A DNA stretch of 23,701 nt, from assembly GCA_030595765.1 (NCBI GenBank), contig JAUVCJ010000008.1, positions 1 through 23,701 of the forward strand. Reading direction: 5' to 3'. The notes under the pieces are model-generated. The model saw only the letters and a program-made list of their open reading frames with translations. It made no database searches and was not told where the DNA came from. Origin of the DNA: Thermoplasmatota archaeon. GTDB lineage: Archaea; Thermoplasmatota; Thermoplasmata; GCA-020350865; JAUVCJ01. Positions 1 through 6,866 of the stretch are shown piece after piece (position 1 is the stretch's first letter; each line of letters starts with the position of its first letter). The translations under genes were made by a program, and so were the position numbers.

Positions 1-118
1 CTGGCTTCAATGGGGCCACGCCTTTTCAGACATGGATGCATCACCACGATCCGAAATTTCCCATCTATTCATCCATTGGCTCTCGTGCCTCATCCTCCCT
101 GGCTCATTATGTTCGCCT

Positions 119-139
119 GGTTCGGACAGTCCCCGAACC
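119..139. other. Inverted repeat downstream of the BRO gene
   Basis: GGTTCGG and CCGAACC form a perfect 7-bp stem around a 7-nt loop. It lies about 32 nt past the stop of the minus-strand BRO-like gene, so it could fold at the 3' end of that transcript. No T-run follows it on the minus strand, so I do not call it a terminator. The rest of positions 1-170 shows no convincing gene. Confidence 0.4.
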
Positions 140-170
140 GATATGGGTGTGTATTACCAGAAATGTATTT

Positions 171-1025
171 TTACTCAATCAAATGGCCTTTTTTCTTTCC
201 TATTCGCTTGGTGCCCTCAGGGACATTTTGAAAATTCTCGGAGCTAACGACACGATCTCCAATTTTCCTCTCCAAATCAGTACGGGCACTCCCTGCAACA
301 GCTCCACCCTCCCGGGCAGCAGCCTTGTTCTCTTCAAAGCCCTGCGCATCATGCTTTCTGGTGATCTCAGTGGTAGCTGCCTCGCCCAGCATTGTAAATA
401 TAAGCTCAAGGTCGTTCATATGGTCACGCAGGTTCTCTCGTTCAAGTCCCTTAAACTGTTTGTATTCGCTTGGGGTCAACCCAAAAGCAGCCTTTGAGAT
501 CTCAGCGGTGAGTATTGAAAATTCCAACTTTTGTTCGACACCTCTCTCACCCCACTCATCAGTAAGCTCGTTCCTGACTGCGATCCCTCTGCTCCTTTTT
601 TCAATCCAGCTATCAGAATACCCTTTTGCGCGATAGGTCTCCTTCATGCGCTCCATCGCAAGCTCCGGATTCTCGATCTCCTGTATACGCTCGTAACCGA
701 TTTGCGCAAGCCAACGTTTGAATGGCTCCGCCCTCTTTGAGGGAATGGACTGAATGATGCGAAACATCGTCTCGGTATTCGCGCAATCTGTCATACGTTG
801 TTTTCCATCAGGTGCGAGCAATTTCAACTGTCCGATATTTTCGGACACTTCATCATATCCTTCAGCAATAAGCTTCTTTTTGAGGTCGTTCCAGTACTTA
901 CGTGGTCTATCACCACTAACCAATATATCAACGATATCAACAACCGAGAAGAACCACTGCTCCTCGTGCCACGTCCGGCGAATATTCTTCCCTTGGAAGA
1001 CAACCATCGCATCCTTGGAGTTCAT
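171..1025 (-). CDS. BRO-N domain protein with DinD-like C-terminal region
   Basis: This 284-residue protein starts with a BRO-N (phage antirepressor) domain. The pattern is VVFQGKNIRRTWHEEQWFFS followed by a KYWNDLKKKL helix, spanning about residues 7-110. Phage and viral BRO-N proteins bind DNA. The C-terminal half carries LRDHMNDLELIFTMLGEA and DAQGFEENKAAA, then GSARTDLERK. This resembles the C-terminal domain of DNA-damage-inducible protein D and of the chromosomal BRO proteins common in bacteria and archaea. The length is normal for that group. The ATG at 1025 overlaps the stop of a 31-codon ORF (ATGA), which suggests translational coupling. No integrase or other phage gene is visible nearby, so it may be a solitary domesticated or stress-response gene. 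The family is clear but the cellular target is unknown. Confidence 0.85.
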   Translation of the reverse strand: MNSKDAMVVFQGKNIRRTWHEEQWFFSVVDIVDILVSGDRPRKYWNDLKKKLIAEGYDEVSENIGQLKLLAPDGKQRMTDCANTETMFRIIQSIPSKRAEPFKRWLAQIGYERIQEIENPELAMERMKETYRAKGYSDSWIEKRSRGIAVRNELTDEWGERGVEQKLEFSILTAEISKAAFGLTPSEYKQFKGLERENLRDHMNDLELIFTMLGEAATTEITRKHDAQGFEENKAAAREGGAVAGSARTDLERKIGDRVVSSENFQNVPEGTKRIGKKKGHLIE

Positions 1026-1117
1026 GGCGAGTCACCCGGAACATTGCTTGGGACGAAGAGGCCCAGGCCAAAGTAATTTGCTTCACGGAAAAAATGCTCA
1101 TATTTTCTCTCACTCAT
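1022..1117 (-). CDS. Possible 31-residue leader ORF coupled to the BRO gene
   Basis: An ATG at 1117 opens a 31-codon frame beginning MSERKYEHFFREANYFG. Its TGA overlaps the ATG of the BRO-like gene by the classic ATGA arrangement. A purine-rich GAGGGGG sequence sits about 6 nt upstream of the ATG and is a stronger Shine-Dalgarno-like site than any other visible near the BRO start. An AT-rich TATA-like stretch near 1147-1158 could drive both. I do not recognise the peptide. It could be a real small protein, a leader that controls BRO translation, or the remains of a longer N-terminal gene. The call rests on the ribosome-binding site and overlap only. Confidence 0.42.
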   Translation of the reverse strand: MSERKYEHFFREANYFGLGLFVPSNVPGDSP

Positions 1118-1357
1118 GAAATAACCCCCTCTGATATGTGCTATCTGTAAATACAATTCCCGCTAGATAGTCTTTGCTAGGGGGGTGAGTGAAAGCACTA
1201 GTGCAGTGAAGTGCTATGCTTCCAAAATTCTTCCAAAGTGTCAGCATTTGCCAGGGAATAGGGCATGTAAACAATGACCGACAGTCTCTCGGTTTTAATG
1301 GTAGATGTGCATAATGCTGTAGAAGTTTTTGAAAGCCAAAATAAAATCGCCACACCC

Positions 1358-1366
1358 TTAAATATT
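1358..1366 (+). promoter_or_regulatory. TATA-like box for the double zinc-ribbon gene
   Basis: TTAAATATT is centred about 50 nt before the ATG at 1412. Transcription would start near 1389 and give a leader of about 23 nt that contains a GAAGGT Shine-Dalgarno-like site at 1398-1403. The surrounding 1118-1411 stretch holds no convincing gene. It does contain the 10-bp palindrome GCACTAGTGC at 1195-1204. Confidence 0.4.
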
Positions 1367-1411
1367 CTTTCAGCCTTACTAGTTCTTGGTTGCTGAAGAA
1401 GGTATGGAACA

Positions 1412-2191
1412 ATGAAATGCTTGACATGTGGAACCCGAATGAAGCAGGACGTGATTGAAGGGGTAGAGATTGACCATTGCATCAACTGTGGCGGGGTATG
1501 GTTGGATGGTGGGGAATTGGAGTCCTTGACAGGGCATTCATTGGTGGCCTACCGTGAACTGGGGTGTCCAACATGCCATCAATTACTACTGACCAGGATG
1601 ATCGGAACCGTTGAAGTGGATTACTGCAAGAAATGTGGCGGCACCTGGCTTGACAAGGGAGAGCTTGAGGGAATTTCCAATATAGACTCCAAAGAAGGAG
1701 GGGTCAAGTTGGCATTCAACAAGTTCAAGGATTCAGTTGCCAGCGCCAGGAACCTGGAAATTGCTAGAATGGGAGAGGACATAAAGAAGAAAGGGACTGG
1801 CACCATGCTAATAGACGACGTCTTCATCATGTACAAAGACGGGCTTCTCATTACCTGCAGCACAAAGCACCTATCACCTGGTATCGATGAGGACATACTT
1901 GCTGGCACGCTGGTTGCGATCCAGGACTTTGTGAGAGTATCTTTTGGCAGATTGGGAGATTCCACACTTCAGGCCATCAAATTTGGAGACAAACAGATCC
2001 TGCTTGAAAGGGGCGAGCACCTCATCACGGCAATGGTAGTTTCTGGAGATGTGCCAGAACAGATCCGAGACAGGCTTAAGGATGTGATCGGCAACATCGA
2101 GAAAAAGTTTGGAGACCACCTTAATGAATGGGATGGGAACCTAAATGACCTAGAAGGTGTAGGTGAGATAGTAAACCATATATTCGATTGA
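1412..2191 (+). CDS. Double zf-TFIIB zinc-ribbon protein with a C-terminal sensor-like domain
   Basis: This 259-residue protein begins with two zf-TFIIB-type ribbons in tandem. The first uses C3, C6, C23 and C26 with CGGVWLDGGELE. The second uses C52, C55, C72 and C75 with CGGTWLDKGELE. These ribbons occur in many small prokaryotic proteins and probably bind one zinc each. Residues 90-125 are a charged linker. Residues about 130-259 form a separate alpha/beta domain beginning VFIMYKDGLLIT, with DEDILAGTLVAIQDFV in the middle and a VIGNIEKKFGDHL helix near the end. From memory this resembles a small sensory or scaffold domain common in euryarchaeal proteins, possibly roadblock-like in topology, but I cannot assign a Pfam name with certainty. 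No membrane segment is present, so it is probably cytosolic. The pairing suggests a small signalling or adaptor protein. An in-frame-terminated ATG at 1404 overlaps the start and is probably incidental. Confidence 0.82.
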   Translation: MKCLTCGTRMKQDVIEGVEIDHCINCGGVWLDGGELESLTGHSLVAYRELGCPTCHQLLLTRMIGTVEVDYCKKCGGTWLDKGELEGISNIDSKEGGVKLAFNKFKDSVASARNLEIARMGEDIKKKGTGTMLIDDVFIMYKDGLLITCSTKHLSPGIDEDILAGTLVAIQDFVRVSFGRLGDSTLQAIKFGDKQILLERGEHLITAMVVSGDVPEQIRDRLKDVIGNIEKKFGDHLNEWDGNLNDLEGVGEIVNHIFD

Positions 2192-2269
2192 GATCAAAAG
2201 TCAGAACAATAGTCGAAGGTCAAGAAAGATTCTGCCAAAGTTATAGTCAAGAACCAATCATATTTGAGA

Positions 2270-3262
2270 CTAAAAGAGGCGGCTCCTTATGACCTCTTTT
2301 TCCCTTACTGCCACGAATTCAACAAGCCTTTCCTTGATAGTGTCAATACCTTTGTGTTCAGTGCAGGATATGGATAGGTTCGGGCTATCCCGCTCAAGTA
2401 TGTCGCTCTTGTTTTCCATGATCCATTGTGGTATCCGAGAAAATCCCTGTTGAAGCTCAGCCATAAGGCTCTCCTGCTGCTCCATTGTAAAGCCGCATTC
2501 TTCACTGGGGTCTAACAAGAATATAATCAAGTTAGCAAGATGCTCCATTGCATAAATGGCCTGCTTCTCGATGGGGTTTCTCTTCTCAAGAGGGCGGTCA
2601 AGCAACCCAGGGGTATCGATTAGTATCATGCCAAGCCTGCCCAGCTCCATATGGCCCAGCAAAATCTTCTTGGTTGTGAAAGGATAGCTTGCAACTGCAG
2701 GTTTTCCTGTTGATAATATCTTGACAAGCTGTGACTTCCCAACATTGGGAAACCCTGCTATTACGACTATGGTCTTGTTCAAGTCCACTGATGGAATGGC
2801 TTTCAATGTTCTTCTTGCACTGTCGAGAAATACCAGGTCCTTGGATATCTGATGAACAAGCGATGACATCCTTCCATAAGAACCACGTAGCACCTCTATC
2901 TGCTCCTTCGAGCCAGGTACATTCCTAATCTTCTCGATGCTTTCCCTGGACACTCGTAAAACAGAATGGCGGCACCATTTTAGGGCACCCAAAGACTTCT
3001 TCATCTTGTCAATTCCAACAGTGAGGTCAGCAAGCTCCCTGTAGAATGGATGAAGATTGTTCAGGCTGGGAAACGACAGCTCGAATTTCTTTAGAGTTAC
3101 ATTGATGTTGTCAGATGCGGATTGGATCCTGGTAGGGCCGGGCTCGGTCTTTCTTGCAGCCTTTTTAAACACTTTATCCAGGATCTCATCTGCTGTGAGT
3201 ATGGTGGGTATCTGGATTGACCTCCAATCAAAGAGAGGGGTTTGGTCTAGCTGGTTCAGCAT
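2270..3262 (-). CDS. NOG1-family GTPase, 50S ribosome assembly
   Basis: This 330-residue protein has the archaeal NOG1 architecture. A helical N-terminal domain occupies about residues 1-165 and a G domain of the TRAFAC/Obg-HflX type follows. The G1 motif GFPNVGKS is at 170-177, the switch I region YPFTTKKI at 193-200, G3 DTPGL at 216-220, G4 NKSD at 284-287, and a G5-like SISCTEHKG near 297. NOG1 proteins bind GTP and act in maturation of the large ribosomal subunit. The length matches archaeal members, which lack the eukaryotic C-terminal extension. The ATG at 3262 has no clear Shine-Dalgarno site. A TATTTAAAT stretch at 3344-3352 could be its promoter. It converges with the zinc-ribbon gene and diverges from the winged-helix-like gene. 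Confidence 0.93.
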   Translation of the reverse strand: MLNQLDQTPLFDWRSIQIPTILTADEILDKVFKKAARKTEPGPTRIQSASDNINVTLKKFELSFPSLNNLHPFYRELADLTVGIDKMKKSLGALKWCRHSVLRVSRESIEKIRNVPGSKEQIEVLRGSYGRMSSLVHQISKDLVFLDSARRTLKAIPSVDLNKTIVVIAGFPNVGKSQLVKILSTGKPAVASYPFTTKKILLGHMELGRLGMILIDTPGLLDRPLEKRNPIEKQAIYAMEHLANLIIFLLDPSEECGFTMEQQESLMAELQQGFSRIPQWIMENKSDILERDSPNLSISCTEHKGIDTIKERLVEFVAVREKEVIRSRLF

Positions 3263-3377
3263 CAGTTCGGTCTATGCAAGTGTTCCGTTTAATGGTATCG
3301 AAAACGGATTGGCTACCAATTTTCGTGCTTCTCAGTGCAAATGTATTTAAATGAAAGGGACATTCGCCCAGAAAGGT

Positions 3378-3386
3378 TATATAAAT
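3378..3386 (+). promoter_or_regulatory. TATA box of the small-protein/Trm9/rhomboid cluster
   Basis: TTATATAAA is centred 28 nt upstream of the ATG at 3410, the spacing expected for an archaeal leaderless transcript. This supports the internal ATG at 3410 over the upstream in-frame ATG at 3335. Confidence 0.6.
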
Positions 3387-3409
3387 TCAGCTATAGGCCA
3401 GGTGTTAAT

Positions 3410-3664
3410 ATGGAGAACAATGGTAAACTCCAACCCGTATTGGAGATGTTAAATCAGCGTTATGAGAAATACCACAATATCCTCGTTACCAACGAGAGGA
3501 TAAAGAAATCACTGGGCATCACTCGTGGAAAGGCCCACAAGAAGGTAACGGAGATGTTGTACCACGAAGGAATCCTAGAACCCTATTACGAGGGTGAGGC
3601 CATTGAGGTCGCAAAGGTCTGGAAGGTCAATATCAAGAAGGTCAAGTCTGCACTTGGTCAGTGA
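3410..3664 (+). CDS. Small winged-helix-like protein, unknown function
   Basis: This is an 84-residue basic protein. The predicted helices include VLEMLNQRYEKYHNIL and NERIKKSLGITRGKAHKKV. They are followed by a turn and LYHEGILEPYYEGEAIEV, which reads like a winged-helix fold with a helix-turn-helix core at about residues 27-55. I do not recognise a specific family. The start at 3410 is chosen because a TATA box lies 28 nt upstream. The longer 109-residue frame would place its start upstream of that promoter. The Trm9-like gene begins about 40 nt after its stop on the same strand, so it is probably the first gene of a three-gene transcript. It could bind DNA or RNA. Confidence 0.72.
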   Translation: MENNGKLQPVLEMLNQRYEKYHNILVTNERIKKSLGITRGKAHKKVTEMLYHEGILEPYYEGEAIEVAKVWKVNIKKVKSALGQ

Positions 3665-3703
3665 TTATCCATATTAGGATAAACACCCTCTAGAGGGAGC
3701 GTG

Positions 3704-4546
3704 ATGGAAAAAATGGCAGCGAGCCAGGTTGATCCCATCAAGCTCAAAACGATTGAGACCTTCGATCTCATCGCCAAGCATTTCGATTCCACAAGGCGAT
3801 ATCCATGGCCATGGACCCGGAAACTTATGGAAGGCATCAAGCCAGGTTCCCGTGTTTTGGACATGGGTTGTGGTAGCGGCCGTGACATACAATTTCTAAT
3901 CAGCAGGGGCATCAGTGCAGTAGGCCTAGATGCTTCGCGGAAACTGCTTGAGTTGGCGCATAATAAGATCGTAGATGTGAAAAGACCAGCCAATAACATG
4001 ATGGTAGGATCCATGAATGATCCCACGGCAGATGAGCAGAAAGCTTGCGACACTGCACCGACAACCCAAGGGCTCATGGGTCTGTTCCAGGCCGACCTTG
4101 AAAACCCGCCATTCATTTCTGAATCGTTCGATGCAGTGATCTGTTTTGCAGCAATCCATCACCTACCGACCAGACCAGGAAGGCTGACTGCGATCAAGAG
4201 CGCTCTTGAATGCCTCAGACCAGGTGGGGCGCTGTTCCTGTCGGTCTGGGCAAAAGAACAGGAGAAGATCCAAAAGATGATCGCAGAGTCAGAATCCAGG
4301 CATGGATCTGAGGGAGCGGCTAAGAGGTTTCAAGGGGTGGAGCTGGCAGGGAAAAATTCCCAGGTTATTCTGGAAAATGGGGGATATTGGGTGGATTGGC
4401 ACCACCAGGATGGGTCTGTTCACCAACGCTATGTATTTTTTCATGATGAGTTGGATTTTCGATCCCAGCTAGCGGATGCTACTTCGTTTTCGTGGACTTA
4501 CGAAAAGTTTGGCAACAATCACTGCGCAATCATTAATAAGGACTAG
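3704..4546 (+). CDS. Trm9/ALKBH8-like SAM-dependent tRNA methyltransferase
   Basis: This 280-residue class I methyltransferase shows the SAM-binding motif I VLDMGCGSG at 51-59 and an acidic D77 after strand 2. It also has the Trm9-family signatures HFDSTRRYPWPW at 26-37, VICFAAIHHLPTR at 145-157 and LRPGGALFLSVWAKEQ near 171-186. The late RYVFFHDELDF matches the conserved C-terminal RYYHxFxxxEL element. Trm9 proteins methylate the wobble-uridine side chain (U34) of tRNA, normally with the zinc protein Trm112, which is not visible here. The archaeal substrate is less certain. About 40 residues between motif II and the Asp-rich strand (91-130) are longer than usual and rich in polar residues. 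A GAGGGAG ribosome-binding site precedes ATG 3704; a GTG at 3701 is an alternative start. The stop is 4 nt before the rhomboid start, so the two are very likely co-transcribed. Confidence 0.82.
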   Translation: MEKMAASQVDPIKLKTIETFDLIAKHFDSTRRYPWPWTRKLMEGIKPGSRVLDMGCGSGRDIQFLISRGISAVGLDASRKLLELAHNKIVDVKRPANNMMVGSMNDPTADEQKACDTAPTTQGLMGLFQADLENPPFISESFDAVICFAAIHHLPTRPGRLTAIKSALECLRPGGALFLSVWAKEQEKIQKMIAESESRHGSEGAAKRFQGVELAGKNSQVILENGGYWVDWHHQDGSVHQRYVFFHDELDFRSQLADATSFSWTYEKFGNNHCAIINKD

Positions 4547-4550
4547 CCAG

Positions 4551-5450
4551 ATGGATTTAGGCGTGATAGTGAGCCCATATAGTTCTCTGGGATTGGCACT
4601 GATTTTTGTGTTCATCATACTTGGACTCAAGAAGAAGATGTACATGGTTCAATCCCTTCTTCTTGCAAATGGCGCAGTATTTTTTCTCCTCTTCCTCTAC
4701 CGTACTATTCTGCCCTTGAACGATTATATGCTGATCCACTTTGACCATGTGTTCTGGGCGGAAGGAATTGTAGCCGGATCACATCCTTATGGCTCCATTT
4801 TGTTATCGATGTTCACCCATTTCGACCCTTTACATATCATATTCAACATGGTGTTTTTACTAATCCTGGGCACTCCTTTCGAGGAAAGGGTTGGTTCAAA
4901 ACGTTTCCTTCTGATTTATCTAGTATCAGGCCTTGGCGCAGAGCTGGTATTTTCGCTCTTCAGCTTCTCGACCCCTGTCATCGGAGCATCTGGAGCTATT
5001 GCCGGGATCATCGGTGCATTTGCAGCCCTCTACCCCAGAGATGAGGTTTTCATGCCAGTCGTAGTCATACTGATGCGTGTAAAGGTCATATATGGAGCTA
5101 TGATCTATCTTGCGACCCAGATATTCTGGACCATGATGCCGGGCAACCCCGGTATTGCATATACCGCTCACCTTGGAGGCTTCTTTTTCGGGTTGTTCAT
5201 GGCTCCTCTAATTACAAAGAAAAGGGACTGGAGCCCTAAGGAGCCAGATTTTAGTGCGTTAAAGGAGCTTGCAAATGGGAAAGAGCTTCAGACCATTCTG
5301 AAAAGGATCGAAAAAGAGGATGAGCCAGAGGTGAGAAAAGCATGGCTGGAAGAGTTTGCGAACAAGAACATTTGCCCCCAGTGCATCTCGAAAATGAAGC
5401 TTGTCGGTAACTCCATTGAATGCAGCAATGGACATAGATATAGATTTTAA
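4551..5450 (+). CDS. Rhomboid intramembrane serine protease with C-terminal zinc ribbon
   Basis: This 299-residue polytopic membrane protein carries the rhomboid core. HxxxN (H95, N99) sits in the second core helix, the catalytic serine is S147 in GASGAIAG, and the catalytic histidine is H207 in AHLGG. Rhomboids cleave transmembrane substrates within the lipid bilayer. An extra hydrophobic helix or two precedes the core (residues 8-55). After the last membrane helix a charged cytosolic segment (222-270) leads to a small zinc-ribbon-like end, CPQC at 275-278 and C291-x3-H295. This fusion is less common than the plain core. The start at 4551 is 4 nt after the Trm9-like stop. The longer frame from 4476 would overlap that gene heavily and is not used. 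Substrates are unknown; the abundant anchored surface proteins in this window are only a speculative possibility. Confidence 0.9.
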   Translation: MDLGVIVSPYSSLGLALIFVFIILGLKKKMYMVQSLLLANGAVFFLLFLYRTILPLNDYMLIHFDHVFWAEGIVAGSHPYGSILLSMFTHFDPLHIIFNMVFLLILGTPFEERVGSKRFLLIYLVSGLGAELVFSLFSFSTPVIGASGAIAGIIGAFAALYPRDEVFMPVVVILMRVKVIYGAMIYLATQIFWTMMPGNPGIAYTAHLGGFFFGLFMAPLITKKRDWSPKEPDFSALKELANGKELQTILKRIEKEDEPEVRKAWLEEFANKNICPQCISKMKLVGNSIECSNGHRYRF

Positions 5451-5535
5451 CAGATTGATTTAAGCAGGATTTGCAGTGGGTGATGATATGCGGATAAATG
5501 CATTATGTGCGTATCTGTGGAATATGAATTTTAGG

Positions 5536-6609
5536 TCAAAGTGGAAGTCTCTCGACCTCTAGCCGGTCTGCGGTGGGATATTCCTCGGTGATGAAGCAAT
5601 CAAAGTCCAGTAGCGGTGCCAACTCCTCCAGTACCCAAGCCGCCACCTCAAGCCGCTCCTTTTGGTCATCAACAATGGCCAGTTCCTCCGGAACATCATA
5701 CTCCTTAATGATGAATGTTCGGAGTTCTTCGGGGTTCTGGCACTCCACCACCCCCTTGACGAATGTTCCATCTTTTGTTATCAGCTCATGCGGCTTCTTG
5801 GTGTTCTCGGCTCTTCTGCAGATGCGGTTTCTCAGCTGCACACCATCTTTAAACGATGAGGAGCAAAAATGGATGGACATCTTCAGTTGTACTCCTTCCA
5901 AAACGGCTCTGGCAGTCTCCAGGCTACCCTTGACCGCATTGGTATGGTCACCCCCTGGCTCATAACCCCTAGTTCTTAGGGCCTCCCAGTTGGTATCAGA
6001 TATCTCGAACTCGTTCAGATTCAGAAATTCAACACCATTGGCATCAAGGATCTTAGCCAGCTCATGCAACTCGCTTTCCAGGCCAGGTGGAACAGGCAGC
6101 TCGAACCCCGTTGCTAGACCCTGCTTCTTAGCCGACCTTGCAAGCTCAAGGATATGGTGCTCGGAAATGCTTTTCCATTCCTCAGGAGGAAGATGGAACC
6201 TGATCTCATCCAGGCCGAACCTGGCCAGATCTGTGATGAATCGTTCGTTCTCGAAGTCAGATGTGTAGAGGTGGATATGATGCTCAGGGCCAAACTCGGT
6301 CTTGAGAAGTTCAATGTAATGAAGAACCCTATCTTCCACGCATGATGGGTTTCCTCCGGTAATGCCAGTGCCTAAGGCATCAATGAGCCTGGCTTCATTG
6401 ATCACGTCCTGGTCTGAGCTTACTTGTAACTCATTGGCATAGACAACATCTACACCCATCTTTTTCTGGGAAACTGGGCAATAATAACATCCCTGAGAAC
6501 AGAGGCCAGTAACGAAAAGTACGAGCTTTTGTCCTGGCCCGCAAGAGTAGCACCCGGTGGGTAGCGCTCCATAAAGGAGAGAGCCGTTCTCGAGGAATTT
6601 GGGTGTCAT
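5536..6609 (-). CDS. Radical SAM protein related to pyruvate formate-lyase activase
   Basis: This 357-residue protein holds the radical SAM cluster motif C37-x3-C41-x2-C44 (GLCSQGCYYCPVS) and a following ITGGNP segment at 83-88 that normally contacts SAM. A second pair, C20 and C23 (GCYSC), lies just before it and may bind metal. More cysteines occur near the C-terminus. The pattern recalls an archaeal group annotated only as related to pyruvate formate-lyase activating enzyme (COG2108, from memory). The substrate is unknown and no glycyl-radical partner is visible. ATG 6609 is preferred because TTAATA lies about 27 nt upstream, as expected for a leaderless archaeal gene. GTG 6642 and ATG 6627 are in frame but would extend the N-terminus with an atypical hydrophobic stretch. 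It diverges from the large surface protein across a six-unit repeat array. Confidence 0.85.
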   Translation of the reverse strand: MTPKFLENGSLLYGALPTGCYSCGPGQKLVLFVTGLCSQGCYYCPVSQKKMGVDVVYANELQVSSDQDVINEARLIDALGTGITGGNPSCVEDRVLHYIELLKTEFGPEHHIHLYTSDFENERFITDLARFGLDEIRFHLPPEEWKSISEHHILELARSAKKQGLATGFELPVPPGLESELHELAKILDANGVEFLNLNEFEISDTNWEALRTRGYEPGGDHTNAVKGSLETARAVLEGVQLKMSIHFCSSSFKDGVQLRNRICRRAENTKKPHELITKDGTFVKGVVECQNPEELRTFIIKEYDVPEELAIVDDQKERLEVAAWVLEELAPLLDFDCFITEEYPTADRLEVERLPL

Positions 6610-6633
6610 GGCTTGAGCAATTACCATTATTGC

Positions 6634-6639
6634 TATTAA
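6634..6639 (-). promoter_or_regulatory. TATA-like box of the radical SAM gene
   Basis: Read on the minus strand the hexamer is TTAATA, centred about 27 nt upstream of ATG 6609. The plus-strand gene on the other side of the array has the same hexamer at the same distance from its ATG. Confidence 0.45.
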
Positions 6640-6657
6640 CACTAACTCACAAGATTC

Positions 6658-6825
6658 AGAATTTTCCTAAGTTAGCTATTACATCAGAATTTACCTAAGT
6701 TAGCTATTACATCGGAATTTACCTAAGCTAGCTATTACATCGGAATTTACCTAAGTTAACTATTTCATCAGGATTTTCCCAAGTTAAGAATAATATCAAG
6801 ATTTCCCTAGGTTCACTATGACATC
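6658..6825. repeat. Six 28-bp tandem repeats between divergent promoters
   Basis: Six head-to-tail units, each exactly 28 bp, start at 6658, 6686, 6714, 6742, 6770 and 6798. The core reads CCTAAGTTAGCTATTACATC in the second unit. Units 1-4 differ at only a few positions, while units 5 and 6 are more diverged but keep the length. There are no spacers, and 28 is not a multiple of three, so it is neither CRISPR nor coding. The array starts 18 nt from the minus-strand TATA-like box and ends 13 nt before the plus-strand one. It therefore fills the region where a regulator of both genes would bind. Function as an operator array is inferred. Confidence 0.9.
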
Positions 6826-6838
6826 AATCCCAAATTCA

Positions 6839-6844
6839 TTAATA
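6839..6844 (+). promoter_or_regulatory. TATA-like box of the exported toroid protein gene
   Basis: TTAATA is centred about 26 nt upstream of ATG 6867, consistent with a leaderless or nearly leaderless transcript. It mirrors the hexamer on the far side of the repeat array. Confidence 0.45.
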
Positions 6845-6866
6845 CCACTAGCCTTTTGGCCAGGTG

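Noticed and set aside
36..497. 153-codon plus-strand frame
   Set aside because: It lies opposite the well-supported BRO-like gene, has no recognisable motifs and no ribosome-binding site.
171..1117. Prophage at the left end
   Set aside because: Only the BRO-like gene suggests phage; there is no integrase, structural gene or attachment site, and such genes are often solitary on chromosomes.
1110..1427. 105-codon minus-strand frame in the gap before the zinc-ribbon gene
   Set aside because: It overlaps the start of the zinc-ribbon gene and the small ORF before BRO, and its composition does not look like a protein.
6658..6825. CRISPR array
   Set aside because: The 28-bp units are directly adjacent with no spacers and no cas genes are near; units also diverge gradually.
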